Shown: positions 36,248 through 47,600 of the stretch, piece by piece
Position numbering within the stretch: the first letter of the stretch is position 1
Layout of the letters: each line of letters begins with the position of its first letter
Origin: Stomorhina lunata
Lineage: Eukaryota; Arthropoda; Insecta; Diptera; Rhiniidae
Direction of reading: 5' to 3'
NCBI GenBank assembly: GCA_933228675.1
Contig: OW121740.1
Span: forward strand, 133,349,940-133,413,939
DNA length: 64,000 bases
Made by a program: the position numbers and the translations under genes
The notes under the pieces: model-generated
What the model was told of the DNA's origin: nothing
Databases searched by the model: none
The model's input: the letters and a program-made list of their open reading frames with translations, nothing else

Positions 36248-36367
36248 TTGCACCACGTTGGTATCTTGAACCCATGGATACAGCCATAATGCTGGGCAAT
36301 ACAATATCAATAAATTGCGAAGCGGAAGGATATCCGATACCCACGATTACCTGGTTCAAAGGACAAG
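36248..36367 (+). CDS. Dscam-like exon: first half of Ig8
   Basis: The acceptor is cgttcttcag and the donor is gtaagtg. Entered and left one base into a codon. It encodes VAPRWYLEPMDTAIMLGN, then ISINCEAEGYPIPTITWFKG. This gives the first cysteine (INC) and core tryptophan (ITW) of Ig8. The APRW opening is a well-known start of Ig8 in fly Dscam proteins. The next coding exon is 11.8 kb downstream. Confidence 0.93.
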
Positions 36368-37379
36368 GTAAGTGTATAAAAACAAAATTATTTATATGTA
36401 TTTCAGTTTTTTCTATGTATATTTATTCCTCTTCGTGCTAACCATCACCATTCCCAGCTCCTATGGTCATTATTTATACTTCTCATTTCAGTTCAGTTTC
36501 ATTTCTGAGTTTATTTTCTCAATTCAATGAATCTACTAAGTAAACATTTGTTAGAGTTTGTTTAAATAAGTAGCAGTAGCTGCAGTAGAAGGTACGAGTA
36601 CTTTAGCTGTCTCTCTTACTCTAGCTTAAACTATTTCTAAATATTGTTTTGGGAGGGATTTAAAGGAATGAAATCATTTTCGGCTAAAATTTTGTGTTAT
36701 CTTTTTTCTAATTTAGGACCAGCACTAAGGGGATGACCCCTACTAATGGAATGTCTTGTGATGGAACTAGGAAAATAGGTTATGAAAGGGTGGATAAATG
36801 GGGTAGTGTTTATGGATATTTGATTTGAGCTCCCCTATATTGCAACTATATATCTGTGGCAATAAGGAAAAGTGTCTTAAGTCGACATAAAAGAGAATTG
36901 AGTTAAGACGTTTATTGCATTATAAAATTAAAGACGCTTAAATATGTTTAGTCCATTTTAAAAATTTCGGGGTTTTTTCAATGTTATGTACGTTAACTTT
37001 TTAGCTTTAAAGAGAACAGCATAAAGTTACTTAATTTCTAGTGCAACGCAAATTTCAGTTTCGAAAAAGAGCTTAAGTCGAAAAAACATAAAATTTTCTG
37101 AATTTAACAATATGTTTTTTTTTAATATTCATCCTTCTTCTCTAATAAACATGTTACCAATATATTGATTCATAAATTATTCGCAGAAATCAAGCAAAAG
37201 AAAAATTATACAAAATTGATGATATCTTTAAACTTTAATTTTCAACTGAAGCTATTATTCCGTATTGCCACATAATAATAATATATAATTCGCACAACAT
37301 TCCAATTGGAACAAGGGCTACTTCTTTCAGACAATGAGCTGCATCCGATTCTATTTTTTAAGACTCATTGAAAGGGACC
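36368..37379. other. Plain intron start after Ig8 first half
   Basis: About 1 kb without an array or recognisable element. It contains no alternative Ig-like exon that I can see. Confidence 0.6.
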
Positions 37380-37456
37380 TAACATAGGCCGGGGATCGAA
37401 CTTAAGACCTCTAGTATGCAGGACAGATGACTAACCTGTTATACTACGGTGGTTTA
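37320..37456 (-). repeat. tRNA-derived SINE fragment, minus strand
   Basis: Read on the minus strand: ACCACCGTAGTATAACAGG, then TTAGTC, then AAGTTCGATCCCC (B box, complement of about 37391-37403). It matches the plus-strand SINE at 47.36 kb. It lies directly at the 3' end of the decayed LINE. Confidence 0.65.
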
Positions 37457-40010
37457 CATTATATTGCAACTGGTAGGGCTTAAGAAAAAATTTTCTCTGT
37501 GGTTTGTTGTTCTGTCTGAGCTCCAACAGATAGACCTGAAAATCCAAAATAAACTTTGAAGACTCGATAAGCTCCAAAATAGACTTTGAAGCACCCATAC
37601 ATGAGAGTTGTATACCATTTTCGGTCGGATATAGGTGGGGTAAATAAATAGTAAGGAGATCAGATGGAGTTAAGTATCTCTTACACCGTTTTAGAAAACC
37701 GCGACACTTGAATGCTTTTTTCAATACTTTAAAAATGTGGTCAGTCTTATGGACGAATTCTCATGCCCAGAACATCAAGAGTATCTGATTCCTCGATATA
37801 TTCAACACCCATTAATACAGATGAAGTAACATGATCGTGACGTTTATGCATGAGCATACTACCCCATTCTGAGATTGTTTCTAAATCGCGGTTTAATGAT
37901 TCATTCATGTTTTATCTCATAGTGGCATTATCTAAGAGGTTTAGTCTATGATTGAATGAATACTAATAGCAAATGTTACTATCATCTGCAAAAAGTAGAT
38001 AGGATTAGAAGCTTGAAGTAGAAGGTCGCTTATAAAGATAAGAAATATGATAAGAGAAAGAGCGGAGCCTTGCGGTACACCTGAATTTAGCTGAACTCAT
38101 TTGATGAGATCCCATCTACTAAAACTCTTATAGTGCGATCTCTAAGGAAGCTCAATGTTAATCGAGAGAAGTTATTACCGACACCAAAAGCAATAAGATT
38201 TGATAGAAGTGCTCCGCGCCACACTCTATCAAACACCTTGGAAATATTCAGAGCCACAACTTAACTTTGGCCAAAACGGTGTATTGAATGACACCATTTT
38301 TCCGAAATGAAGGCTAGCATGTCTCCCGTAGAGCGTCCTCTACGAAATCCTTACTGCCGGTCGCTGGTGTAGTAGTTTACCATACTCTCCAAAACTTTGG
38401 AGAGTACAGAACAAATTGCTATTTTGCGGAAATTTTCAGGGTTGGTAGCCTCACCCTTTTAGGGATTGGCGTTACATTATCAACCTTCCAACACCGAGGA
38501 AATTTACCAGCATGGTACAAGGTGCTGAAAAGGTTAGCTAATGGACGCGAAAGCGTTAAAAAGCACTGCTTCAAGACCAGTGCTGGAATACCATCCGACC
38601 CTGGAGACTTGTTTATATTGAGATCCGCTTAAAGCCTTTTTGTCGTGTTATAAAGAATATATTTGGCATAGTTACGGATACTAATTCGAGCTCTGGTCGA
38701 GCGCTTTCTTTTAAGCTGGAATTTCTTGGAAATAATTCAGGTAAAAGGTTAGCTTTATCAACCGGGTCAGTGAATGTTTCACAATTCGGTTAGACAGAAG
38801 AAATTGAAGAACTAGAATTATTCTTAGCTCGTTTAACGAATGACTAGAAACCCTTACTGCTCCGAGGAGCAGCAAGAATTTTAGTATGAAGACGCTGCTC
38901 GTGCTGAGCTTTATCACGCCTTAATACTTTAGCAAATATACACCTCGCACGTTTGCTTGAAAATCAGAAACTGGAATTTGGTTATTACGCCAGTTACTGA
39001 AAGCTTCCTCTCGGGATCTGACTGCTTGTTCTCACATCTGATTAAACCAAGTTTTTACCTTTGGATTATTCCAGGTACCTTAACTGTTTTAACTTTTATC
39101 GTGAAAGTCAGAAAATGAAGGTTATTTTTTTACTTTTATTTTTTCGATAAAAAATAACAGTTATTTTCAAGCAAAACTGAAAGATATTTTTTGACTTTTT
39201 TTTTTACCAAAAATAAAAGTTATTCTTGACTTTTATTTTTTCGAGCAGAAATACATTTTCTTTGCAAAAATAAAAATTTTTTTAGACTTTTATTTTTTCG
39301 AGCAGAAATAAAAGTTATATTTGTGTTTTCAACCCTAATTATGAAAATTTGGTCCAAGACTATCAAAAGGATATACATGGTCTTTTTCTCCGTCATTTCC
39401 TTGAGGCTGCTTTTTTTAATCAAAAAATCATAAATAACAGTTATTTTCGGTCCTGGTTTAAATATTTTTCACTGGGATAAACATTTTCATTCCCAGCTTA
39501 ATAACATTAGAAACCATTTCCGCCGAGGCAATTACATAACTGTCGAGGAGACAAAGTTTTCAGTTAAAATGCCTATGCTCTACCCAACGACTTTTTTCGT
39601 ATGGAAAAGTTGAACGTTTCGTAGTTGTTCGCGAAATGCGGAAATGGTACAGCGGTCGGATCTGAGAGGTGTAAGAACCTTTACTTCATACTTATCAGTG
39701 TGTGAAGTAAGGAAAAGGTCAAGGATGTTTTGTTGGTGCCCATCAACACATGGAATTATGTTGGCTCATTCGCCCGTTGCGCATGGTGATTATGCGAATG
39801 GTGAAGCCAGGACGAGTTGTGAAATTTGAAATCACCAGCAATAACGATTTTACTGCTAGTACAACTCTCGAGGATCTTTGAAATCGAATCTGAAAGGGCA
39901 TCTAAGCTAGATAAAGTTGTGTCCCTTTCCGCGTTTGAGCTTCTATAAAGAAACCCGAATTCGTTATCATGCGTGATTAATGATTGCTGGCATTGGAACC
40001 CAACTTCATA
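37431..40010 (-). pseudogene. Decayed non-LTR retrotransposon (endonuclease and reverse transcriptase)
   Basis: The minus strand contains an apurinic-type endonuclease piece with IVIAGDFKFHNSSWL (frame 39756-40043) and a reverse transcriptase piece with GVPQGSALS (38062-38088), preceded by FDRVW.GALL-like and FGVGNNFSRL sequence. It ends with CKRYLTPSDLLTIYLPHLYP (37431-37724), typical of the RT C-terminal region in jockey/CR1-group LINEs. Stops and frameshifts separate the pieces. The region 39.10-39.45 kb, between endonuclease and RT, is an inserted run of repeats with GACTTTTATTTTTTCGAGCA. Confidence 0.8.
39100..39450. repeat. Short direct and inverted repeats inserted in the LINE
   Basis: Three or four copies of GACTTTTATTTTTTCGAGCA followed by an AAATAAAAGTTAT part, 40-70 bases apart. 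They interrupt the LINE between its endonuclease and RT parts. The 67-codon frame here is not a gene. Confidence 0.55.
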
Positions 40011-40019
40011 CCTTATGTA

Positions 40020-40425
40020 CATTACAAAAGGGAAAATCTGCATTCCGTATTCTTCAAGCTATTTGGAAATCAATACCAACTAAGTTACGAATATACAACT
40101 CGAATGTCAAGTCCATCGTGTATTACAACAGCGAAACATGGAAACGCACAAATGCCATCGATAAATGGCTGCAAACCTTTACAAACAAATACTTAAGGCA
40201 AATTCTTAATATATGAATCGCATAAGAAATGAAGATCTACTTAATGCAATTTCCGTTGACATAGGTATGTCAACGGAAATGGCGGTGGATAAGCCAAACA
40301 CTTCGAAGGCTTAATACAAACATTGCTCGACAAGTGCTTAGTTGGAATCAACAGGGAGAGCACGTCGTGTTGGTATACCTGCTAGAACGTGGATAAGATC
40401 AACTGATGCGGAGTTGAAAGAATAA
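40020..40425 (+). pseudogene. 3' end of an RTE-like LINE
   Basis: Plus-strand frame 39980-40216 includes KGKSAFRILQAIWKS, KLRIYNSNVKSIVYYNSETW and LQTFTNKYLRQIL, the conserved C-terminal part of RTE-type reverse transcriptases. After a frameshift it continues with KWRWISQTLRR and NIARQVLSWNQQG (around 40.27-40.36 kb). Only the last ~130 codons of the element remain. It abuts the oppositely oriented LINE. Confidence 0.8.
40249..40280. repeat. Perfect 14-bp-arm palindrome in the RTE-like fragment
   Basis: ATTTCCGTTGACAT and its complement are separated by AGGT. The inversion sits where the reading frame of the LINE shifts, so it may be the scar of a templated repair event. Confidence 0.85.
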
Positions 40426-40762
40426 AAATATTATACAATGTATGTACTTATTTGATCACAAAATATCCCTGTGAAAAAACAAGAGTAATTTCTAACAGTC
40501 CCCATTGTTGCTTTTCGTCTACACAACTATTAAACGTTTATATATAGATTATGTATCTTTAAATCTCATTTTTTAATTTATATAAAATCTACACTTTAGT
40601 CCACAAAAGTACCTCAGATTTATATGGAAAAAAATACAATAAATTCAAAAAAAGAAAACTATAAGATAAATTCATGTATTTGAGTTAAACAAACTCTTAC
40701 ACATTCAACGAATCCTATCCAAATAAAAGTGGGCATTAAATATTTTGTTTAAATACATTCAG

Positions 40763-40892
40763 TATCATTTCCTTTCACAAAAACCAATCGTCCTGCCAAT
40801 ACGCCAGCTAACCAACGAGTCTGTCGGTCAAATAGCCATGATAACTAACGGCAGGTGGCTGGCAGACGTAAAAGTGCTGGTAATCTCTAGAA
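40763..40892 (+). other. Exon-like open segment of unknown nature inside the Ig8 intron
   Basis: A patch with much higher GC than its surroundings, open in one frame: IVLPIRQLTNESVGQIAMIT then NGRWLADVKVLVISR. It is followed by an excellent donor (A|GTGAGT at 40893) in the same exit phase as the second Ig8 exon. The pattern of hydrophobic residues and the N-G...A...V.V spacing recall the end of an Ig domain, but the F-strand cysteine is missing. Available acceptors (after TTCAG at 40762 or CCAG at 40807) give phase 0, while the upstream exon needs phase 1. It may be an alternative exon, a relic exon or chance. Confidence 0.3.
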
Positions 40893-41451
40893 GTGAGTTC
40901 ATTAAAGTTTGATATTATTTTGGGTTACAAGTTTCTTTTCGCAAAAAAAAAAAAATAACACAAAAACTGTAAAAGTAGAAAAGGATGTTCATTTCAATGG
41001 AAAGAAATACTTTTATTTTGTTGTTCTTATTCGTATTTTTCTCCAAACTTAATTCGCAAAAGAAGCGTAATAAACTGAAAGGGATTTATTAGTGAATACG
41101 GGGTATTAACGTAGTAAAAGGGTAGAAAAAGAAACCAAATATAAAAAAATACAAAGTTTGTTTAATAAAAAAAATAAATGGGGAAAATAAGGTTAATTGA
41201 TTAGTTGAAAAGCTGTTAATTTTTCATTTGAAAAATTTAATTATACAAATGCAAAAATGTTGCTTTGAAATGTTTATTTTTTGATAGTCAAAAGGTTTAT
41301 TTAACGGAAGTAGACTGGCAAATTATTAAAGAGGATTATTTTTAAGCCAAGCAAAAATTTGGGTTAATTAGTTTGGTGGGGTTATCAAATAACTATGTAT
41401 TTATTGAAACTGCTTAAACTGAAATCAGCAAAATTTCCTTAATCATAATTA
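40893..41451. other. AT-rich intron sequence
   Basis: About 560 bases with no array, open frame or element ends seen. The CACTA-like element starts right after. Confidence 0.55.
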
Positions 41452-41731
41452 CACTACACAACAAATGAATATCTTTTGAAAAGTGGAAGGTCGTGACTAT
41501 ATGGGTCCTATTCTACTATCAAATTATAGTAAAACTCTATACTCAGTTTTTCCAAGTTAGTGACCGTTTTATGTTTATGGGCCTCCAAAGTTTCTCAATA
41601 TTAGCATGATGCCTAAAAAAAGGTATCATGAGTTTTTACCAAATATCTAATAGTCTCTTAAAAATATCACTTAACTATGTTCGGAAAAAATGTAGCCAAG
41701 AGTATTGCTAAAATTTTATGATAAAAGGTAA

Positions 41732-42264
41732 AAACACAATTGGGACGAATGACTAATTTCGTCCAGCACGACGAATTCGGATTTAAAAATTCGTCTTGTA
41801 AATTCGTCGATTGAACACATTTGCGACGAAAAACGTTGTTGACGCCATTTTTGTTGATTTAATATTTGCACAAATTACTTACACTTTCGGACATATCGCG
41901 CACTCACAACATTTGCAATTTTTTTTTTATTTTATTCTTTTATTATTACACAAGATTATTGTATTTAAATAATTTTATTTGAAATAAATATTTTTTGTTT
42001 ACACTTTATAAGGTGACCATATTTAACAAGAACACATATAATTTCTAATATTTTACAACAGAAATATATATACAGCCACTCTAATCCAGTTTAGTCGTCG
42101 TTCGTCTGCGTATGAAATGGAAACAAACCTATCGCACTGTTCGATACGCACGACGAATTTCGTCGTACGCATCAATTGTGAGCACACTCATATAAGCCCA
42201 TATGTTCTATTTCTAACGACGAATATTCGTTCCGAAAAATTGGTCGTTCGTTCCAATTGTGTTT
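41732..42264. mobile_element. MITE with inverted ends AAACACAATTGG
   Basis: Both ends show AAACACAATTGG followed by (G/A)ACGAA(T/C)GAC in inverted orientation, a match of about 20 of 22. It lies in the left arm of the CACTA-like element; the corresponding place in the right arm lacks it. Inner parts contain many CGACGAA/TTCGTCG pieces that are themselves inverted. Confidence 0.75.
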
Positions 42265-42521
42265 CATACTAAAAATTTATTTTATCTTAAAGTTTTTAAA
42301 AAAAAAGTTAAAGAAAATTTTTTTTGTTTTTAATTTTTTGATCATAACTTTTTGGAAATCCTGATTTTTCCAACACTATATTTGAGAAAATGGTAGCCAC
42401 AGTAAAGCTAAACAACTTCTGTGAACGAACCAATATAATTTTAACGTGTTTGGATACCAAAAATAGGTCATAAAGACTCCCTTGTGCCAAAAAATTTATA
42501 TTTTTAACTCAAATATTATAT

Positions 42522-43299
42522 CAAGTAAGAAATTGCTATAGTCGGTCAAGCCCGACCATACGATACCCTTCACCACTAAGGTCAAAGGTGTTCTTTTTCC
42601 TGCATAAAGACAAATATTTGCTAAATTTTGCCATCATACAAACATATTCTCAAAACTTATACATTTAAGCTGTTTCCGTCATTTGAACTTATATGAGAAC
42701 TAGGGTCAAATGTGAACCGATGATCTCGAAATTTGGCGAATTAATTACAGTTGTTACAAAAATTATGTACGCCAAAAATAAACTTAAAATTCTCATTATC
42801 TTGGGATTAACGAGCCTTGTAATTTTGTCCCATTTAGTGCGTTTTGAGAAAAGAGTTTGTATGGGAGCTATGGTCAAATGTGAACCGATTTCAACGAAAT
42901 TTCGTACAGTGATTTAAGTTTACATAAGCAGTATTTGTTTTAAATTTCGTGAAAAAATATTGATTTTTGTGGCCAATATATCAATTCCGGGAAGTGGGAC
43001 CTATGGGAGGTACCATAAATAATGGACCGATTTCGACGAATTTCAATAGCCATGGTCCGATTATCAAAAAAATGATCTGTGCCAAATTTTATCAAATAAT
43101 CTTTAGAATTGCGACCTGTAGTTTGGTTACAAGGTTTACATGGGGGTCCAGCCAGCCAGACGGACGAACATCGCTAAATCGACTCAGAAAGTGATTCTAA
43201 GCTTATTGGTATGGGTCTAAGACAAAATTTTCTATGCGCTACATAGATCAGCACAAACTTATAATACCTTTTCCACCTATGGTGGTGAAGGGTATAATT
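42522..43299 (+). repeat. Dispersed ~790-bp repeat, copy D
   Basis: Plus-strand copy starting CAAGTAAGAAATTGCTATAG and ending GGTGGTGAAGGGTATAATTA, very like copy A. Frames at 42693-42917 and 42967-43194 belong to the repeat. It sits between the arms of the CACTA-like element. Confidence 0.88.
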
Positions 43300-43860
43300 A
43301 GCAATATCTCAAAAACGTCTTTTTGCAAAAAAGAACTTTTTTGTTGTGGAAAATAAATCTCTGAGGTTATTAGAACAATGTTTGTTCTACGACTTCTTTG
43401 TTTCTGATTTCTGTAAAAAGATGGCGCTATTTTTAGGTTACATACGGAAATCGCATTTTTAATAACAAAAACTAAAAAATATGGTTTAACAATGTTCCTC
43501 AACTTTGTTCAGGAGCATTTGGTCTATCTTTTTTCTGAATGTATCTACATCGAAAAAGATCCAAATAAAATGTATTTGATACAGTTGTAAGAAACATGGC
43601 AATACCGCCACCTTGCGGCAATTTGTTGTAACATTTTTAGACAAATAATAAGGAATCTAGAGGCAAAAGTAGTCAATACTTCACCGAATCTGATACTTTT
43701 TTATAGGATCTCATTTAAATTTGAATATGTTAATTGCATTCAATGCAACTAGGGTTAACATGTGATTAAAAAATCATCTCTTATACCACTTGGATCATTT
43801 TAACCGTCAAACGATTCTATCAAACAGCAATTTTCAAAATTTTTTACGTGCTTAAATTTG
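43300..43860. other. Central part of the CACTA-like element
   Basis: Sequence between copy D and the right arm. It shows no transposase motif. An 84-codon minus-strand frame at its left edge (43248-43502) has no recognisable domain. Confidence 0.5.
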
Positions 43861-44120
43861 AGTTAAAAATTTTATTTTGTTGGCACAAGGGAGTCTATAT
43901 GACCTATTTTTGGTATCTAGACACGTTCAGATTATATTGATGTGTTCACAAAAGCTATTTAGCTTTGCTGTGGCTACAATTTCCCCAAATATAGTGTAGG
44001 AAAAATCAGGATTTCTAAAAAGTTATGATCAAAAAATTAAAAACAAAAAAATTTTTCATTAGCTTTTTTAAAAAAGTTCTAAGATAACATACATTTTTAT
44101 ATTAAAATTTCAGCAAAAAA

Positions 44121-47008
44121 CTAGCTGATTTTACCCGGCGTTGCCCGGGTTAGCAGTTAAAGTTTTTAACTTATTACTGTGTTAACACTTTCTTTAAAAA
44201 TTAACAATTATGAAATATTTTTATTAGTTTTTTAAATTGAATCCTTTAATCATGTATTTGCTTATTTGGTAAATTTTTCTAAATGTATAATCCAAACTTA
44301 AAATAAAAAAAAATTTAGAAAGAAAGCCGTTCTCAAGATATACAATTTTAAAGAAAAGGGGAATTTTATCCCCATTTTCCAATTCCAAGGTCACTGTTGG
44401 TCCATTTTCAAAAAAAAATCGGTCATCCATATTTCCATATCGGTCAATATATGACTTATATAGGAGGGGTCACACCCATTTGAGATTTCAAAAAAAAAAG
44501 AACGTAGCAAATTTTCCCACCGGTAACTCCTTACATACTGTAAGGAATTAAAGAAAAATCGGTCGGCTCGGTCATCCATATTTGTCATTTTTAATATTTT
44601 ACTTATATGGGAGCGGTCACGCCCACTTGAGATTTAAAAAAACTCGGACTATTTTATCCGCCAGTTACGCCTTAAAATACTATTTAAGAAAAATCCGTCC
44701 TCAGGGTCTTCCATTTTTGTCATTTTTAATATTTTAACTTATATGCGGGGGGTTATCTATATTTGTCATTTTTAATATATGCGTTATATGGGAGGGGTCA
44801 TGCCCAATTGAGATTTCAGAAAAAAGACTTGCTTATTTTAACCACCGGTCACATCATACCATACTGTCAAAATTTCAGAAAAATCGGGCAGCTGGTCATC
44901 CATATTTGTCATTTTCAATAATTTACTTAGGTGTCACGCCCACTTGAGATTTAGAAAAAATTCTCGGCTATTTAAACTACCGGTCACACCATACTAAATT
45001 TCAGAAAAATCGGTAGGATTGATCATCCATAATTTTTAAAATCTGACTTATATGTGAGGGGTCACGCCCACTTGAGTTTTCAAAAAAAAAATTTGGTCTA
45101 CTTTACCCATCGGTCACAAATTAACATACTGTCAAAATTTCAGAAAAAACGCGCCTCTCGGTCGCCTATATTTGTCATTTTTAATATACTAGCGTATCCT
45201 GTGGTCGACACAATCGACCTTCATCTAGTTCATTGTTATCACATTGAGCCTGGGTTCGATCCCCGGTCTCGGCAACAACAATTTCTGTAATTATTAATTC
45301 CTATTAAGTTTAAGGCCCTATGCTCCACTGGGAGTCAATTATAACAGAATTTAAATTATTTATTACCACACCATCTTCCGTCGGCAGTAAGACTACAGCA
45401 ATAACACGCCGTCTACGAAAAATAAATAAAATTGGCTGTAAAACAAAAAAATGCGTCTAAATAACAACAAATGGCGCAACTTCACTGTTCTAGAAATATA
45501 TATGATGTGCAATTACTGTGTGGCTTTATCTCTCCCTTTCATCACCTTTCTCTTCTCTGCCATCCCCTTTCCAAATAAGGTTACCCAATTCGTATATACT
45601 CCATATGCAATTGTATAAGCAGTATTTGCCTGAGTGCTACTTCTCTATAAAAGGAAACTCATACAATCAGAGCCTTAAGTCAAAAATGACAGTGTCGATG
45701 TAGCAAGTTTTTAAAATTGCTCGGGCTAAACGGATATGTGGAGAAATTGATCTCATTGATTTCTATGTCACTCCATACAACAGAGCGTCGAATTGGCCAA
45801 ATTGGCAAAACTATAATTAAAAATTGTGTAGCTCTCGAAGAGTTTACTGATTCAAGATATTCCATAATAAACCGTTTTTGCATTTTTAGAAGTGAATGAG
45901 AAGGAAAAAGTGTTAGACTTAGTAGCTCTTATCAAAACATCTTAATATTCCTTTCTGATATTATAGCATTTTCTGAACATTAATCAGTTTTGAATTTACA
46001 TTTGATTCAGACCGATCATTTAATTCCTTTTCTTGATAATAATCTGTAATTATTATGAACTTTCTTTCAACAGACTGTTTTTTTAATCGGTAATATCCTT
46101 TTTGGGTATAAGTCACACTGTTCTTTTCCAACTCTATACTACTGTGACTCTTAAAAAAATTGGCATTGTAAAATAGCTCTTAATGATCACATGCGTGCCC
46201 TTCCCTGCAATATTATTTAATTTTTTAACACAATATTTATTCCTCAATCACTCGAATATTTTATTCCAATAAACCAACCCAAAAAACAAAATTCCATACA
46301 AATTTAACTTCAAATAATTCAAATTTGAAAGTTTTACATTTTAAGCACTTTTTTTTGTCAAATCTTCCAAAATATTAATTTTGTCTTTCACTCCCTCACC
46401 ACAAATAATAAAAACAATACCAATAATTTTTGTTGCTTTTATTTTACAAAACAAAAACATTTATTTAATTGTAATAAAATACTCTTTATTTTTGTCTTTG
46501 TCTACCACTATCTCCCCACAAATATACTCTTTTATTCTCATCACTCACGAAAAATAATAAAAACAAAAGAAAACATGTTTGCATACAATTTCTTTTGTTT
46601 GATTCTTAATAGTGAATTTCATATGCATGTGAGTTTTCTTTATTGTGTTAGTAAGATTTTTAAATACCAAACCGACTTTTTAAAACTGAACCGATTTTAA
46701 TAAAATATAAATTCGTCTGATCTACGGAAAAATACTTTTCAAATGATATAAAATTTTCCAGAAATGAGTGTATAATTAAAGCGTAAAAGGGGATAATAAA
46801 TGGGCGCTTGCGTATTAATATTATAGATGAGTTATATGGGAGGGGTCACGCCCACTTGAGATTTCGAAAAAAAACTTAGCCTATAGTCACCACCGGCCAC
46901 ACCATACTACATTGTCAAAATTTCAGAAAAATCGGTCCGCTAGTTTCGGAGATCCTTCCCAACAAACAACATACAAACAGACAAACAGACGCGGACATTT
47001 TTTATAGA
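44121..47008 (-). mobile_element. Outer Helitron with internal ~150-bp repeats
   Basis: On the minus strand it starts TCTATAAAAAATGTCCGCG (from 47008) and ends with a hairpin ACCCGG-GCAACG-CCGGGT type stem, a few bases, then CTAG (44121-44124). Flanks are A and T. Inside are six degenerate units of about 120-180 bp carrying GAGGGGTCACGCCCACTTGA and TCAGAAAAATCGGTC, as in DINE-1/HINE-type fly Helitrons. A second Helitron (45189-46827) is inserted within; without it the element is about 1.25 kb. Three small minus-strand frames here are not genes. Confidence 0.75.
45189..46827 (-). mobile_element. Inner Helitron, longer copy of the one at 30344-30960
   Basis: Same ends as the 30-kb copy: TCTATAATATTAATACGC start (from 46827) and hairpin plus CTAG end (45189). 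Removing it joins TTTTTAATATA to TGAGTTATATGGG, which restores a normal unit of the outer Helitron (compare about 44766-44790), so the borders are proven by an empty-site match. It has ~1 kb (45339-46415) absent from the other copy, but has lost the tRNA-like A box. No Rep/helicase. Open frames such as 45518-45703 and 45680-45899 (both strands) show no domain. Confidence 0.88.
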
Positions 47009-47052
47009 TATAGAAGAAGAAGATAGAAGAAGAAGATAGAAGAAAGAAGATA
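47009..47052. repeat. Short (GAA/GATA)n microsatellite
   Basis: AGAAGAAGATAGAAGAAG-type repeats immediately outside the 5' end of the outer Helitron. It may have grown from the insertion junction. Confidence 0.8.
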
Positions 47053-47362
47053 GATATTTGCCATACTCTTCTCTACATTTTTGCCGAACAAAGTTATGCG
47101 ATAGTTTTAAGTGTTGATTAGCTTTTTGGTAAAAACTGATGACACTTTTTTTAGGCATCATGATAATATTGGGAAACTTTGGAGGCCCATAAAAATAAAA
47201 CGGTCACTAACATGGCTAAACTGAGTATAGGGTTTTACTACATTTTGATAGTAGAATAGAACCTATATAGTCACGACCTTGCACTTTTTTCACTGTTGTG
47301 CAGTGTTATTTGCTAGAGACCCATTCGGACCCGAAAGAATATAGTTCAATAATATTAAGTTC

Positions 47363-47600
47363 TTGTAAACCACCGTGGTATAACAGGTCATCCGCCTAGC
47401 ATACCAGAAGTCTCAAGTTCGATACCTGGCCAGACCCAATTTTCAAAGAAGTGGCTGTCCACCTCATAACTCAGCTAGCCACTGGTTATTGAGTATTAGG
47501 TTATGTAAAACTTCTCTAACTAATGGATTTGCCGTTCGGAGCCGGAGCATTAAAACAAGCTCCTACTATATAGAGGATACTGAGCCTCATGTGCCAGAGG
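47363..47600 (+). mobile_element. tRNA-derived SINE
   Basis: Starts ACCACCGTGGTATAACAGG (A-box region), then CAAGTTCGATACCTGG (B-box region), followed by a unique part with GCCGTTCGGAGCCGGAGC, like many dipteran tRNA-SINEs. The head is related to the minus-strand fragment at 37.3-37.5 kb. Its 3' end is not clear. Confidence 0.65.

Larger units (their letters stand above)
41452..47305. mobile_element. Large inverted-arm element with CACTA-like ends, carrying several insertions
   Basis: The left end CACTACACAACA (41452) matches the complement of the right end TGTTGTGCAGTG (to 47305) with one mismatch. The trinucleotide TTA flanks both ends. CACTR start and a 3-bp duplication are features of the CACTA/EnSpm group (inference). 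The arms (about 41.45-42.51 kb, and 43.86-44.12 plus 47.05-47.31 kb) are inverted copies; for example CCCTTGTGCCAA (~42479) matches the complement of TTGGCACAAGGG (~43881). It has been split by a MITE (41732-42264), the ~790-bp repeat (42.52-43.30 kb) and nested Helitrons (44121-47008). No transposase is seen. Confidence 0.72.

Noticed and set aside
47363..47440. A true tRNA gene
   Set aside because: The T-arm motif is degenerate (GTTCGATACC) and it continues into a SINE body, with a related copy at 37.4 kb.
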